From Nitrospiraceae bacterium (GTDB lineage Bacteria > Nitrospirota > Nitrospiria > Nitrospirales > Nitrospiraceae): a stretch of 64,000 nt of DNA. The translations under genes were made by a program, and so were the position numbers. Where the stretch lies: assembly GCA_919902505.1 (NCBI GenBank), contig CAKKRE010000033.1:1-64000 (forward strand). Direction: 5' to 3'. Position 1 is the stretch's first letter. Each line of letters opens with the position of its first letter. The notes beneath the pieces are model-generated. The model ran no database searches. It was not told the origin of the DNA and saw nothing but the letters and a program-made list of their open reading frames with translations. This document shows positions 8,729 through 18,387 of the stretch, in pieces.

Positions 8729-10165
8729 CTATCGCTTTTCCTGTGTAGAGACCACCGGCAGAGCCTGAACCGGCGGCTGCCCTTCCGGGGTCCAGCCACC
8801 GCCAAGCGCCTTATATAATTGCACAATGGAGACGAGATGTAGCCGATGGGTTCCCATCAGCGCCAACTCAGCCTCAAAAAGATTGCGCTGCGCAATCAAC
8901 ACATCCAGGTAATTTGCCAGGCCACCCTTGTAGCGAAGATTGGCAAGACTCAGCGCAGACCGCAACGCGTCGACCTGCTGCAACTGTGCCGCGCGCTGTT
9001 CACGAACCGTGCTGACTGCGACCAGCGAATCCTCCACCTCCTTGAACGCGACCAACACCGACTGCTCATATTGAGCCACGGCTTGTCGCGCTTGCGCCTC
9101 GGCAGCTTTCTGTTGGAAACCGAGGATCTGAGCGTTCAACAATGGTCCGGCGAAGCCTGGCCCCGCGACACCGAACGCGGTTTCATTGGCCACTAAACGG
9201 GACAAATGCGGACTCGCCACACCCAGGATGCCGGTGATACTGAGCTTCGGAAAGCGATCGGCCTTCGCCATCCCGATGCGAGCCGTGGCGGCGGCAAGAT
9301 CCTGCTCCGCCTGCAAAATGTCAGGACGCCGCTGCAACAATTCAGAAGGAAGGCCGGGTGGCACGTCCGGGGGCATCACCTGCTCCGTCAAAGAATGCCC
9401 GCGGGCAATCCGGCCTGGATTCCGGCCCAACAGCACACTGAGTTGATTTTCCTTCTGTACCTTCTGACGTTCGAACTCCGCCGCCTTAGCCGCAGCATTA
9501 GCCCGTTCGGCTTCGAATTGATCGGCATCGAGCTTGGAAATCATTCCCTGCCGCAATCGCGCCTGAGCGATCCTGACGGACTCCTCCCAGGACTTGAGCG
9601 TACGCCGCGCAATGTCGAGTTGCATATCGAACTGCAGCAGCTCAAAGTAAGCCTCCGCGACACCACTCACCAACTGCAACACAATCGCGCGCCGATTCTC
9701 CTCCCGTGACAACAGATCGCCACGCGCGGCCTCATTGGATCGGCGAATACGTCCCCAGATGTCGATCTCCCAGGACAAATTTCCCTGCAGGTAGTAGTTG
9801 AAGGGATTGGGGAAGCCGGGAAACAAGAAATTGGTCTTCCGACCGAACAGCGGCGCATTCGACGTGACATTCATCTGCGGGGCAAAATCCGTTTTAGCGA
9901 TAAACAGGCGGGCTTGGAACTCCTCCACCGCCGCCGCCGCGCGCTGGAGGTCCTTATTTTCTTCCAATGCCGTACGAATCAGCTTTTGGAGCTCTTGATC
10001 CTTGAGCAGCTCCCACCAGGGTGTATTCGCGATTGACGCAGCATTCCCACCCGCCTCCGCCATGCGGAAGGCATCCGGAGTCGTCGCGTCAGGTTTGCTG
10101 AAGTCCGGGCCAACAGCACAAGCCGTCAGAAGGGTCGAGGAAAGAACCAGGGCCAGTCTACGCAT
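8729..10165 (-). CDS. Outer-membrane efflux factor, NodT/OprM family
   Basis: A 478-residue TolC-like lipoprotein with lipobox LLTAC and the N-terminal VGPDF motif usual in OprM/NodT proteins, followed by two repeated coiled-coil/strand halves. It forms the outer-membrane channel of a tripartite pump. The start at 10165 lies inside the end of the pump gene (ATGCGTAG overlap), showing translational coupling; the frame also opens further upstream but without a signal peptide. It is very close in sequence to the paralogue at 29769-31214, and much of the centre is identical. Confidence 0.93.
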   Translation of the reverse strand: MRRLALVLSSTLLTACAVGPDFSKPDATTPDAFRMAEAGGNAASIANTPWWELLKDQELQKLIRTALEENKDLQRAAAAVEEFQARLFIAKTDFAPQMNVTSNAPLFGRKTNFLFPGFPNPFNYYLQGNLSWEIDIWGRIRRSNEAARGDLLSREENRRAIVLQLVSGVAEAYFELLQFDMQLDIARRTLKSWEESVRIAQARLRQGMISKLDADQFEAERANAAAKAAEFERQKVQKENQLSVLLGRNPGRIARGHSLTEQVMPPDVPPGLPSELLQRRPDILQAEQDLAAATARIGMAKADRFPKLSITGILGVASPHLSRLVANETAFGVAGPGFAGPLLNAQILGFQQKAAEAQARQAVAQYEQSVLVAFKEVEDSLVAVSTVREQRAAQLQQVDALRSALSLANLRYKGGLANYLDVLIAQRNLFEAELALMGTHRLHLVSIVQLYKALGGGWTPEGQPPVQALPVVSTQEKR

Positions 10166-13100
10166 GTTGGTAGTCGCGCTCCTTTGGGGGATCATCCGGT
10201 GCATCCGCTGTTGGAGGAGTCTGCTTTTTCAAGCGGCGACTCAACGAGCGGATCAGCACAAAGAATAACGGCACGAAAAAGATGGCCAGAAAGGTAGCCG
10301 CCAGCATCCCGCCGAACACCCCGGTGCCGATGGAGTTTCGGCTGGCAGCGCCGGCGCCCGTGGCAATGACCAGAGGTACCACGCCGAGAATGAAGGCCAT
10401 CGACGTCATGACAATCGGACGAAACCGGAGCTTCGCCGCCTCGATCGTCGCCTCCAGCAACGGATGGCCTTCCTCATAGCGTTTGTTCGCAAATTCCACG
10501 ATTAGAATCGCGTTTTTCGCCGAGAGTCCGATCAGTGTCACCAGCCCGATCTGGAAGTAGATATCGTTGGTCATCCCCTTGAGCCAGACTGCGCTGAGCG
10601 CGCCGAAGAGACCGATCGGCACCGCCAGAATCACCGCAAACGGCACCACCCAGCTTTCATACTGGGCAGCCAGCACCAGGAACACCATCAGCAACCCGAA
10701 CGCGAACGCATACAACGACTGGCTGCCGACCATACGCTCTTGATAGGAAATGCCGCTCCAATCGATCCCGTATCCCTGCGGAACCAGCACCTCTTTCGCC
10801 ACTTGTTCGAGCGCGTCCAGCACCTGGCCTGAGCTGAATCCAGGGGCTGCCGCCCCCAACACCAGCGCGGTATTGTAGCCATTGAAGTGCGTCACAGGAT
10901 CGGGACCACTCGTGAACTCCGTGTTCACCACGGTGTCCAACGGAATCATGGTGGCGCCTTGAGGACTACTCGCCCGCACGTAAATCTTCGAAATATCCTC
11001 CGGTGTGGAACGATACTGCGCATCGGCCTCGGTCTGCACACGGAAGACGCGGCCGAACTTGATGAAATCATTGATGTACAAATTGCCGAAATACGCCTGC
11101 ATCGTATCGAACACCTCCGAGATCGGCACACCCAGCGCCTTCGCCCGCTCGCGATTCACCGTCGCAAGAATGCGCGGCGCGCTGACGCGAAAACTCGTGC
11201 CGATCGCGCCGATCGCCGGATTCTGCCTTGCCTTGCCGACGAACTCCTGGGCGGCGGCGGAGAACTTGTTGAAATCCCCGCTGCTCGGATCCTGAAGCTG
11301 CAGGGTAAACCCGCCCGTAGCCCCAAGTCCCCGAATGGAAGGCGCATTGAAAGCCAGAATGAGCGCTTCCGAGATCTTGGCAAATTCTCCGTAGGCCGCG
11401 CCGATGAGAGCTTTCACATGATGCTGCGGAGCCGAGCGCTCGTCCCAATGTTTCAACGGCACGAACATCGTGGCGGCATTCGGCCCCCGCGTATTGAAGA
11501 CAAAGTTCTGACCGGACAGGGCATCGGTTGAATGGATGACCGGGCTTGCCAGGAAATAGCTCTCGATCTTGCTCAGTACTGCATCCGTCCGCTGCTTGGA
11601 GGCGCCATCGGGCAGCTGCACGATGGTGATGAAGTAGCCCTGGTCTTCCTCCGGCAGGAAACTGCTCGGAATGACCCTGAACAGCATGAACACACCGATC
11701 AACAGGACTGCGAACACCGCCACCGACAAGACGCGTCGAGTCAGCGCCTGACCGACTGTCGAGATATACCGCAACTGCATCCACGAAAAGAATCGATTGA
11801 AGAGGCCAAACAATCCATGGTGCCGCTCCTCCCCTGGCTTCAGAACGAGAGCACAGAGCGCGGGACTGAGGGTCAACGCGACAAACCCGGAGATGATGAC
11901 CGCGATCGAAATCGTAATCGCGAACTGCTTATACAACTCACCGGTAATGCCACCCAAAAACCCGACCGGCACAAACACCGCGCACAGCACCAACACAATC
12001 GCAATAACCGGCCCCGTCACCTCTTCCATCGCCCGCTTGGCGGCATTCTTGGCAGAAAGCCTCCCCTGGGTCATATGCCGTTCACAATTTTCCACGACGA
12101 CAATCGCATCATCCACCACAATGCCGATCGCCAGCACCATGCCGAACAGGGTCAAGGTATTGATCGAGAAACCCAAGGCCTGCATCCCGGCAAAGGTGCC
12201 GACGAGGGAGACCGGCACCGCCACGCCGGGAATCAAGGTCGCGCGCCAACTCTGGAGGAAAAGATAGACCACCAGAATGACGAGCACCATCGCTTCAGCC
12301 AGCGTCTTTACCACTTCTTTGATGGAGACATCGATGAAGCGTGTCGTGTCGTACGGAATATCGTAGGACACGCCGGTGGGAAAACTCTTGGACACCTCGG
12401 CCAGTTCAGCACGAACCCGCTTCACCGTTTCGAGCGCATTGGCACCGGGCGACAGGAACGTCAGCAAAAACACGTTCGGTTTACCGTTCCAACGCCCTTC
12501 CAGCGTATAGGATTGTGCACCCAGTTCAACGCGAGCTACGTCCTTGAGGTGGATCATCGATCCATTCGGCATGGCACGGACGATCAACTCCTCGAACTCC
12601 TTCACCTCCGTCAACCGGCCCTGCGTGATGACGGGAATGGTGAGCTCGGTGCCCTTCAACGCCGGCTCACGGCCGATCGTTCCGGCCGGAAAATCCCGGT
12701 TCTGCTCACGCACAACGTTGGCAATATCCGTCGGCGTCAAGCTGAGCTGGGCCATCCGGATGGGATCCAGGATGAGCCGCATCGAATAGTTCTGGGAACC
12801 GAACACCACCGCATTGCCCACTCCGCGCAACCGCTTCACATTGTCGAGCACGCGGAGAATCGCATAGTTCGACAAATACACCGTGTCATGCGTCGGATCG
12901 CTGGAGCTCAGCGCGACCACCGACAGCAGATCGGGAGAGACCTTATTGATGCTGATCCCCTGGCGCACGACCTCAGGCGGCAGCTGCGGTTCCGCGAGTT
13001 TCACCCGATTCTGTGTTTGCACTTGAGCGATGTCCACGTCAGTGCCGATCTCGAACGTCAGCTTGATCGACATGTGCCCGTCGTTCGTGCTGGTGGAATC

Positions 13101-13337
13101 GTAGTACAGCAGATTGTCGATGCCCGGAAGCTGGACCTCAATCGGACGCGCCACGGAGTCGGCCACGATCTCCGCGTTGGCACCCGGGTAGTCAGCCTCG
13201 ATCTGGACGACGGGAGGAGTAATTTCTGGAAATTGAGCGACCGGCAGCGCCTTCAGGGCAACCAGGCCAACCACCATGATGACGATGGACAGGACCGACG
13301 CAAAAATCGGGCGGTCGATAAAAAAATGGGAGATCAC
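10158..13337 (-). CDS. RND multidrug efflux pump, HAE1 family (AcrB/MexB-like)
   Basis: A 1059-residue inner-membrane drug/proton antiporter, the usual size for AcrB. It starts with SHFFIDRPIFASVL, typical of HAE1 pumps, and carries the proton-relay VVDDAIVVVEN motif in TM4 and the repeated large periplasmic loops. Its GTG start overlaps the adaptor stop by four bases (GTGA) and its end overlaps the outer-membrane factor start, so all three are one operon. The substrate cannot be read from sequence; AcrB-type lipophilic compounds are likely. Confidence 0.96.
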   Translation of the reverse strand: MISHFFIDRPIFASVLSIVIMVVGLVALKALPVAQFPEITPPVVQIEADYPGANAEIVADSVARPIEVQLPGIDNLLYYDSTSTNDGHMSIKLTFEIGTDVDIAQVQTQNRVKLAEPQLPPEVVRQGISINKVSPDLLSVVALSSSDPTHDTVYLSNYAILRVLDNVKRLRGVGNAVVFGSQNYSMRLILDPIRMAQLSLTPTDIANVVREQNRDFPAGTIGREPALKGTELTIPVITQGRLTEVKEFEELIVRAMPNGSMIHLKDVARVELGAQSYTLEGRWNGKPNVFLLTFLSPGANALETVKRVRAELAEVSKSFPTGVSYDIPYDTTRFIDVSIKEVVKTLAEAMVLVILVVYLFLQSWRATLIPGVAVPVSLVGTFAGMQALGFSINTLTLFGMVLAIGIVVDDAIVVVENCERHMTQGRLSAKNAAKRAMEEVTGPVIAIVLVLCAVFVPVGFLGGITGELYKQFAITISIAVIISGFVALTLSPALCALVLKPGEERHHGLFGLFNRFFSWMQLRYISTVGQALTRRVLSVAVFAVLLIGVFMLFRVIPSSFLPEEDQGYFITIVQLPDGASKQRTDAVLSKIESYFLASPVIHSTDALSGQNFVFNTRGPNAATMFVPLKHWDERSAPQHHVKALIGAAYGEFAKISEALILAFNAPSIRGLGATGGFTLQLQDPSSGDFNKFSAAAQEFVGKARQNPAIGAIGTSFRVSAPRILATVNRERAKALGVPISEVFDTMQAYFGNLYINDFIKFGRVFRVQTEADAQYRSTPEDISKIYVRASSPQGATMIPLDTVVNTEFTSGPDPVTHFNGYNTALVLGAAAPGFSSGQVLDALEQVAKEVLVPQGYGIDWSGISYQERMVGSQSLYAFAFGLLMVFLVLAAQYESWVVPFAVILAVPIGLFGALSAVWLKGMTNDIYFQIGLVTLIGLSAKNAILIVEFANKRYEEGHPLLEATIEAAKLRFRPIVMTSMAFILGVVPLVIATGAGAASRNSIGTGVFGGMLAATFLAIFFVPLFFVLIRSLSRRLKKQTPPTADAPDDPPKERDYQHA

Positions 13338-14530
13338 GAGGCGTGCTCCGGCTGCGGCTTGGCGGCAGTCGGAACGGTCGTCGCGGCAGGAGCAGGCAGC
13401 GGCACGGGCTTCACCGGCGCGCCGGGCGCGATCTTATGCAGACCTTCCACGATGATGCGGTCTCCGACATGCAACCCTTGCTCGACAATCCATTGGTTGC
13501 CTTGCCAGCTGGTCGCCTGAACCTCCCGCATCTCGACCTTGTCCTCATTCCCGACGACAAACACGATGGAACCCCTGGCGCCTTGCTGCACCGCACGTTG
13601 CGGGACTAGAATCGCGCCCGTCTTGACTGTCCCCTTGAATCGCACCCGGACGAACTGTCCCGGCAGCAGCACGCGATCATGATTGGGAAAGACTACCCGG
13701 GCCTGCCGAGATCCCGTATCGGTTTTGAGTCCGACATCGAGTAGATCCAACACGCCCTCCTGCCCATACGTCGTCCCGTCCGCAAAGGTCAGGACGCCGC
13801 GCAATTGGTAGACGCCGGGATGCTGAATCCGCTTGGCCGTACTGTCGCGCTGCCGCTTCAACAGAAAACTTTCCGGCGCGCTGACGATCACATACATGGG
13901 ATCGACCTGTTGAATGACCGTCAACAAATCGGTTTGGGCCGATAGGAGCCGACCTTCATACACGCGAGTCCGCTCAATCATGCCGCTGATGGGCGCCACG
14001 ATCAGCGTGTTGTCGAGATCAAACTTGGCTTTGACCAGTTCCGCCTTGGCGCCTTCGAGGTTCGCCTTCGCGGCCATCTCTTCGGCCACCGCATCATCGA
14101 CATCTTTTGTACTCACGGCCTGCTCAGCCAACAAGGGCTTCACCCGGGCTAGATTCTGCTTGGCCTGCACCAATCGCGCCTCCGCCTGAGCGACTTTCGC
14201 CCTTGCGCTCAACATTGCGGCATGAAAGGGCACCGGGTCGATCTGATAGAGGCGGTCGCCTTTCTTGACGTCGCGGCCTTCCTTGAAGAACCATTCCTTG
14301 AGAATCCCAGTCACCTGCGATCTGATTTCCACCGGCCGCGAGGATTCCGACTGTCCGATGAACTCCGGCTCATCGGGCACGTCCTGCGCCGTCGCCACGA
14401 CAATGCCGACCTCAGGTACCGGAGGAGCCTGGGAGGAACCGACCTCCGGCTTACAGCTTGAGAGCAGCGCCAGCGCAAGACACCCGTACATCATCGGGCC
14501 GACAGTTGAAACTCGTGATCGCCTGGCCAT
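13334..14530 (-). CDS. RND periplasmic adaptor (AcrA/MexA-like)
   Basis: A 398-residue membrane-fusion protein with lipobox LLSSC, a beta-barrel/lipoyl/alpha-hairpin layout (VEIRSQVTG near residue 70, an Ala-rich hairpin with AKVAQAEARL, then lipoyl return PISGMIERTRV). It links the pump to the outer-membrane channel. ATG 14530 has GGGAGTGAG upstream and starts a proper signal peptide; an upstream in-frame ATG at 14566 lacks both. First gene of the operon. Confidence 0.94.
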   Translation of the reverse strand: MARRSRVSTVGPMMYGCLALALLSSCKPEVGSSQAPPVPEVGIVVATAQDVPDEPEFIGQSESSRPVEIRSQVTGILKEWFFKEGRDVKKGDRLYQIDPVPFHAAMLSARAKVAQAEARLVQAKQNLARVKPLLAEQAVSTKDVDDAVAEEMAAKANLEGAKAELVKAKFDLDNTLIVAPISGMIERTRVYEGRLLSAQTDLLTVIQQVDPMYVIVSAPESFLLKRQRDSTAKRIQHPGVYQLRGVLTFADGTTYGQEGVLDLLDVGLKTDTGSRQARVVFPNHDRVLLPGQFVRVRFKGTVKTGAILVPQRAVQQGARGSIVFVVGNEDKVEMREVQATSWQGNQWIVEQGLHVGDRIIVEGLHKIAPGAPVKPVPLPAPAATTVPTAAKPQPEHAS

Positions 14531-15016
14531 GCTCACTCCCTGATAAAATCTGATTACGCAGTTCACAGGATATTACCGGAAACCTATCTTACTGGTTGGC
14601 TCCCGTCTAAGCAACGGAGCCTCGGCGCTCATCTGCGTGGCAACCACTCATACGCAATCAGGGCACAGTGCTCTGCCCTTCGTTCAAGAATGGAACGCAC
14701 GAGACTTGACGGTTGCGCCGCACGGGGAAGCGACAGGTGGTTCGCTGGGGATGCACATCATGGGAAGGGGCGCGAGATCCCAGACTCCCACGCCTGGATC
14801 CGGCACCCTCCTCCCACTCACGTTGCCTGACTGAAGATGTTCAACTCTGGCGTCCTGGTCTAGGTGAACTCCAACATCTTCCTCCCTTGACCATGCCAGA
14901 GCGCGCAGCACATCTCACAGCTCCGGGCATTCGCATTCGGAATCTTCCAGCCTGCACGATGACTCAGTTGGCCTCCGCCCGGCAGACCATGCTGTCATCA
15001 TCTTCGACGACTGGCC
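14531..15016. other. Intergenic region upstream of the first efflux operon
   Basis: A 486-base gap between the divergent end of the lipoprotein gene at 15017 and the adaptor gene. It must hold the efflux promoter on the minus strand, but I cannot point to convincing -35/-10 boxes or an operator, and no regulator gene is adjacent. Short frames here are not credible genes. Confidence 0.4.
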
Positions 15017-15451
15017 CTACTTGATCGTCTGCAACGTCTCGCGGAGTTCTTTCAACTCAGCGGCCAGCAACTCAAGGTGTTGGTCTCGCTGAGGCTGATC
15101 ATTCTTGAACTTCCATAACCGCTTAAAAATCGCACCGAGTTCCTTCTTGTGCGTCACGGCCAAGGCGTAGGCCGGTGTTTTGCTTTGGGCATCCGTGACT
15201 CCGCAGAACGAATCACTCAAGGCATGGAACTGATTGTGGAGATCGTCGAAGGCCGTATCGACACCTTTCCCACCCTTGGCCTTGGCAGCGGTAGCCTCCA
15301 TCATGTTGGTGAGATTGACCATCGTCCCGACACCGCTCGCGCCCTTCGCCTGCGTCGCATAATCGCCGGCGCGCGGGTAAAAGAGATAACTGCAGCCGCT
15401 CAGGCTTGTCAGAATGAGCGCCATCGCGAGGAATCCGATCGTCCGTTGCAT
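15017..15451 (-). CDS. Small lipoprotein of unknown function
   Basis: A 144-residue protein with a clear signal peptide and lipobox LSGC. The mature part is helical and charged, ending in a coiled-coil-like ELLAAELKELRETLQ. It is the last gene of the minus-strand run 16798-15017, downstream of a DUF1579-type gene. No family recognised. Confidence 0.75.
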   Translation of the reverse strand: MQRTIGFLAMALILTSLSGCSYLFYPRAGDYATQAKGASGVGTMVNLTNMMEATAAKAKGGKGVDTAFDDLHNQFHALSDSFCGVTDAQSKTPAYALAVTHKKELGAIFKRLWKFKNDQPQRDQHLELLAAELKELRETLQTIK

Positions 15452-15575
15452 AAGGGCCTCCCTTCGAAGAATTCATGATTCACGCGACCTTGCCCAGATC
15501 GCTGCACCCAAGCTTTGACGTTGCTCCCGCACTCATCCTCACATCTTGGGCAAGAGGATCGGGACGGCAAGAGCC

Positions 15576-16175
15576 TTACGGCTTCCGGGTATAGGTGATC
15601 TCCATCATCTTCGCTTCCTTGCCGTGCCCGTGGTTTCCATACATCTCGAACGTCTGCGTATTGCTGTCCACTAACTTCCAGACTGCGCGATGGTGCATCT
15701 GCCCGCCGCCCGGTTCGGGATGCGACCCCTTCAGCGTGATCGTCTTCCCGTCTGCACTCGCCGTTCCTTCCATGATGAAGATGCCGGTCCCCATGGTGTC
15801 CATCCAGGCGGTCACATATTTTTTGCGCACGTTGTCATAGGCATCGATCCCGATTCCGGAAAACGGCTGCCCCATCATCTGGCTGTTGAACTCCTGATAG
15901 AGAAAGCGTCCGTCCAACAGCATCTTCATGTCAGCGGTCCCGCTCGCTTCGGTAGGCGGCTTGCCGGGTTCCATCCATTCCTTGGTGGTCGTCGTCCAGC
16001 TGCCGGCTAAGCCGGCAAACGCCTTGTGCGGCTCACCGGGTTGGGCCAGCTTCTGCCAGAGTTCCATCATCGCCTGCGGGTCCATTTGTTTGTCATGCTT
16101 CTTTTCTTTGGCCTCACCAAACGAGGCTGTCATGACCAACGCAAGCGCAACCAGTGTCACCGTGATGTATCGCAT
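15576..16175 (-). CDS. Secreted DUF1579 family protein
   Basis: A 199-residue protein with a cleavable signal peptide (MTASFGEA) and the DUF1579 pattern: AGSWTTTTKEWMEPG, the LLDGRFLYQEF segment, GIGIDAYDNVRKKYV and a C-terminal YTRKP. The fold is a lipocalin-like beta-barrel; the ligand is unknown. DUF1579 proteins often sit with DGPF and SRPBCC genes, as here. Confidence 0.85.
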   Translation of the reverse strand: MRYITVTLVALALVMTASFGEAKEKKHDKQMDPQAMMELWQKLAQPGEPHKAFAGLAGSWTTTTKEWMEPGKPPTEASGTADMKMLLDGRFLYQEFNSQMMGQPFSGIGIDAYDNVRKKYVTAWMDTMGTGIFIMEGTASADGKTITLKGSHPEPGGGQMHHRAVWKLVDSNTQTFEMYGNHGHGKEAKMMEITYTRKP

Positions 16176-16275
16176 AATGGCCTCCTGAGTCTGACTGAGA
16201 TGTGCTGAGTATCTTCTTCTAGAACTATGCTCGCGTCATAAGATCAGATCAAGTCTGACAAGACCCCTGGCACTG

Positions 16276-16362
16276 TTATTTCTCGGCCAACGCCTTGAGG
16301 GAGGCCAGGCCATCCTCGAAATCCTTGTCGACCATCTTATCCATGCTGCAAAAGACCCCCAT
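16276..16362 (-). pseudogene. C-terminal remnant of an SRPBCC-type gene
   Basis: A 28-codon frame reading MDKMVDKDFEDGLASLKAL and ending AEK-stop. This is the characteristic C-terminus of SRPBCC/polyketide-cyclase-type proteins; the rest of the domain is missing. It lies 8 bases after the DGPF gene stop, where a full SRPBCC gene would be expected in such clusters, so I read it as a deletion remnant. Confidence 0.6.
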
Positions 16363-16369
16363 GACTGTC

Positions 16370-16798
16370 CTACTTCTTGCCGGCTGCTTGCGCCCGTAGC
16401 CGCTCTTCCCGCTCTCTGAGCTCAGGAGTCAATTCAGTGCCGAAGTCCTCGGCCTCGAACAGGGGACGAATCTCGATTTCAGATTCTTCGCCCGGCATCG
16501 GACTGGGGCAACGCTTGACCCACTCGATGGCCTCTTCTTTGGACTTGCATTGCCACAACCAGTAGCCGGCAACGATCTCATTCGTCTCGGCAAACGGACC
16601 GACGGTGACAATCCTCTGGCTACCGGAAAATTTCACCCGCACGCCTTTCGAGCTCGGGTGAAGCCCCTCCCCTCCCAGCATCACTCCAGCCTTTACCAGA
16701 TCCTCGTTATATTTCATCATGGCGGTCAACAACTCCTGGCTCGGCATCACACCCGCCTCTGAATTCTTGGTAGCTTTGACGAATACGATGAATCGCAT
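16370..16798 (-). CDS. DGPF/YCII-related protein
   Basis: A 142-residue member of the YCII/DGPF family: MRFIVFVKATK at the start, then TVGPFAETNEIVAGYWLWQ, where the family has DGPF(A/I)ET. Here VGPFAET replaces DGPFAET. Family members are small ferredoxin-fold proteins of unknown activity, often controlled by ECF42 sigma factors. ATG 16798 has AAGGAG eight bases upstream; GTG 16807 lies inside that region. A probable ECF42 promoter lies at 16872-16897. Confidence 0.88.
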   Translation of the reverse strand: MRFIVFVKATKNSEAGVMPSQELLTAMMKYNEDLVKAGVMLGGEGLHPSSKGVRVKFSGSQRIVTVGPFAETNEIVAGYWLWQCKSKEEAIEWVKRCPSPMPGEESEIEIRPLFEAEDFGTELTPELREREERLRAQAAGKK

Positions 16799-16871
16799 GG
16801 GGCGCACTCCTTCATTGGTGAAATGGTTCTGCGACGGCCTCTTGCCCGCACCGGCCGCCTTCTACCTATTA

Positions 16872-16897
16872 GTCGAACGCGCAATCCGAAATCGACA
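16872..16897 (-). promoter_or_regulatory. Candidate ECF42-type promoter upstream of the DGPF gene
   Basis: On the minus strand TGTCGATTTCG is followed, 16 bases after TGTCGA, by CGACTA. The site at 21196-21221 has the same layout and spacing. ECF42 sigma factors are known to use TGTCGA-like -35 elements and CGA-containing -10 elements. The DGPF start codon is 74 bases downstream. Confidence 0.6.
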
Positions 16898-16902
16898 GGG
16901 CG

Positions 16903-17083
16903 CTAGCCCGGATTATTCATGAATGCCATCGCGAAGCATTTGAGACGGAAGCCCGCCGGGGTTTCTTGCAAGTAAGGTCGACGCAGGCGTACTGACAGTC
17001 CGTCGAGGAGGCCGAACGAGAACAACCTCGCCGGGCGAGAGGATCGGACGCCGGAGCAGGTATTCATGAATAGTCCGGGCTAG
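16903..17083. repeat. 181-bp MITE-like element
   Basis: Terminal inverted repeats of about 22 bases: CTAGCCCGGATTATTCATGA at the left and the complement of CTAGCCCGGACTATTCATGA at the right, one mismatch. The interior has no open frame of note. The right end overlaps the DoxX gene and supplies its TAG stop. It lies just upstream of the DGPF promoter. No transposase for it is in the window. Confidence 0.75.
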
Positions 17084-17448
17084 GTTCTCAATGGGAGCAA
17101 CGATTTCAGTCGAGACTCGCGCAAGTACAGTCCCAACCAGACCAAGAGGCCCAGCGCAATCTGGAACACCACCGGCTCATCGATTCGCAGATGGGTCACG
17201 ATCGCTCCGCCGACATAGCCGGTCAGCAAAATCGCGCCGATGACCGATGTGGAAGGAACGACATAAATCAGGACACAGGCCAATTCGAGCACCCCAAGGG
17301 GGACGCGCAAAGACTCGGGAAGTCCCATTCTGGCGAAGCCTTCGATCACTTCCCTGCCGCCGACCAACTTCATTGCCGCACTCATCGTCAGCAGACAGGC
17401 AAGCAGACCGGACATGACCCGTCCGGCCCAGATCAGCTTCGTACCCAT
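17080..17448 (-). CDS. DoxX-like membrane protein
   Basis: A 122-residue four-helix membrane protein of the DoxX type: the LLTMSAAMKLVGG helix, the LGVLELACVLIYVVP helix, a third helix with GAILLTGYVGGAIVTHLR and a final hydrophobic helix ending LYLRESR. Such proteins recur beside PhnB-like and DGPF genes. The stop codon is the TAG at the end of the repeat element, so the original C-terminus may have been slightly different. The gene follows the PhnB-like gene by 27 bases. Confidence 0.85.
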   Translation of the reverse strand: MGTKLIWAGRVMSGLLACLLTMSAAMKLVGGREVIEGFARMGLPESLRVPLGVLELACVLIYVVPSTSVIGAILLTGYVGGAIVTHLRIDEPVVFQIALGLLVWLGLYLRESRLKSLLPLRT

Positions 17449-17475
17449 GGGTAATCCTCCTCACCCGGTTTGCCG

Positions 17476-17961
17476 TCATCGGCCCTCATAGGCCCGTTGA
17501 ACGCACTGCAGATCCGGCTTGGTCATGCTGAGAATGGCCGCCATGACCCGCTCCGACCTCGCGGCATCCTTATCCCGCAACATCTCATCCCACTCCGGCA
17601 CCACGATCTGCCACGAGAGGCCGTACTTGTCTTTGAGCCAGCCGCATTGACCCTTTTCTCCGCCTTGGGACAGGGCCTCCCACATGCGATCGATTTCTTC
17701 CTGCGTCTCGCATTTCACCATCAGCGACACCGCTTCGGTGAATGTGAAGATGGGGCCGCCGTTCAGTGCGAGAAACTCCTGCCCGTTGACTTCAAACGCG
17801 ACGGTCATGACAGAGCCCTTCGGTCTTCCTGAAACTTTCGCGCCGGCCTCTCCATAGCGGGTGATGGGACCGAGCTTCGCCTTCTTGAATGTCGCCACAT
17901 AAAACTTCGCCGCCTCTTCGGCCTGATCGTCGAACCACAAACATGGGGCTATCTTTTGCAT
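17476..17961 (-). CDS. PhnB-like VOC superfamily protein
   Basis: A 161-residue protein with the start MQKIAPCLWFDDQAEEAA and motifs LALNGGPIFTFTEAVS and YGLSWQIVVP, typical of PhnB/3-demethylubiquinone methyltransferase-like VOC proteins. The family lacks a proven single activity; many lack metal ligands. It is a member of the DGPF-type accessory cluster and probably in one transcript with DoxX. Confidence 0.9.
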   Translation of the reverse strand: MQKIAPCLWFDDQAEEAAKFYVATFKKAKLGPITRYGEAGAKVSGRPKGSVMTVAFEVNGQEFLALNGGPIFTFTEAVSLMVKCETQEEIDRMWEALSQGGEKGQCGWLKDKYGLSWQIVVPEWDEMLRDKDAARSERVMAAILSMTKPDLQCVQRAYEGR

Positions 17962-17988
17962 GACATTTCACTCCTTCGATAAGAGCCA

Positions 17989-18074
17989 ATGGCTTATAGC
18001 GTATAGTTCATGACAGAAGAGCAAGATTCAGCCGGGCCTTCGGCCTTCGCCGTTTTCCATAGGCTATGAGCCAT
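17989..18074. repeat. Intergenic imperfect palindrome (first copy type)
   Basis: ATGGCTTATAGC at 17989-18000 pairs with GCTATGAGCCAT at 18063-18074 with one mismatch. A similar palindrome lies at 19851-19930, also between genes of the same direction. It could be an RNA hairpin or a degenerate repeat. Confidence 0.45.
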
Positions 18075-18090
18075 ATCCTCTCTCATCCTG

Positions 18091-18387
18091 TTACCCGCCC
18101 GCCATCGCCCCGACGATCAATAACGGCTCGGTCCCTGATGCCACTGTGTCCGGCAGGGGAACATCAACCGACTCGTGCGACAGATCCTGCTCGCAGGCAA
18201 AGAACCGAATGAACGGTCGCCGCTTAAGCGTGACATGATCGCGGATGGTCCCGCGCAACATGGGGTACCGCGCCTCAAGCGCATCGAGCACCGCCCGCTG
18301 GGTCACCGGAGCGGATACATCCAGCGCCACTTCCCCCGTCACACGCGCCAACGTCCGCAAGTGAGCAGGCAATACGACACGAATCAT
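18091..18387 (-). CDS. MoaD/ThiS-family ubiquitin-like sulfur carrier
   Basis: A 98-residue beta-grasp protein beginning [14 protein letters not shown] and ending AMAGG, the C-terminal Gly-Gly that is adenylated and thiocarboxylated in MoaD/ThiS. ATG 18387 has GGAGG upstream. It follows the Asp-box propeller gene; the same pair is seen in other genomes, but the pathway served is not known and no MoaE, MoeB or ThiF gene is near. Confidence 0.85.
   Translation of the reverse strand: MIRVVLPAHLRTLARVTGEVALDVSAPVTQRAVLDALEARYPMLRGTIRDHVTLKRRPFIRFFACEQDLSHESVDVPLPDTVASGTEPLLIVGAMAGG

Noticed and set aside
11532-13520. A 662-codon plus-strand open frame across the first RND pump gene.
   Set aside because: It is antisense to a pump with all family motifs; its translation is rich in His, Arg and Gln and has no domain. 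GC-rich coding DNA often leaves such frames open.
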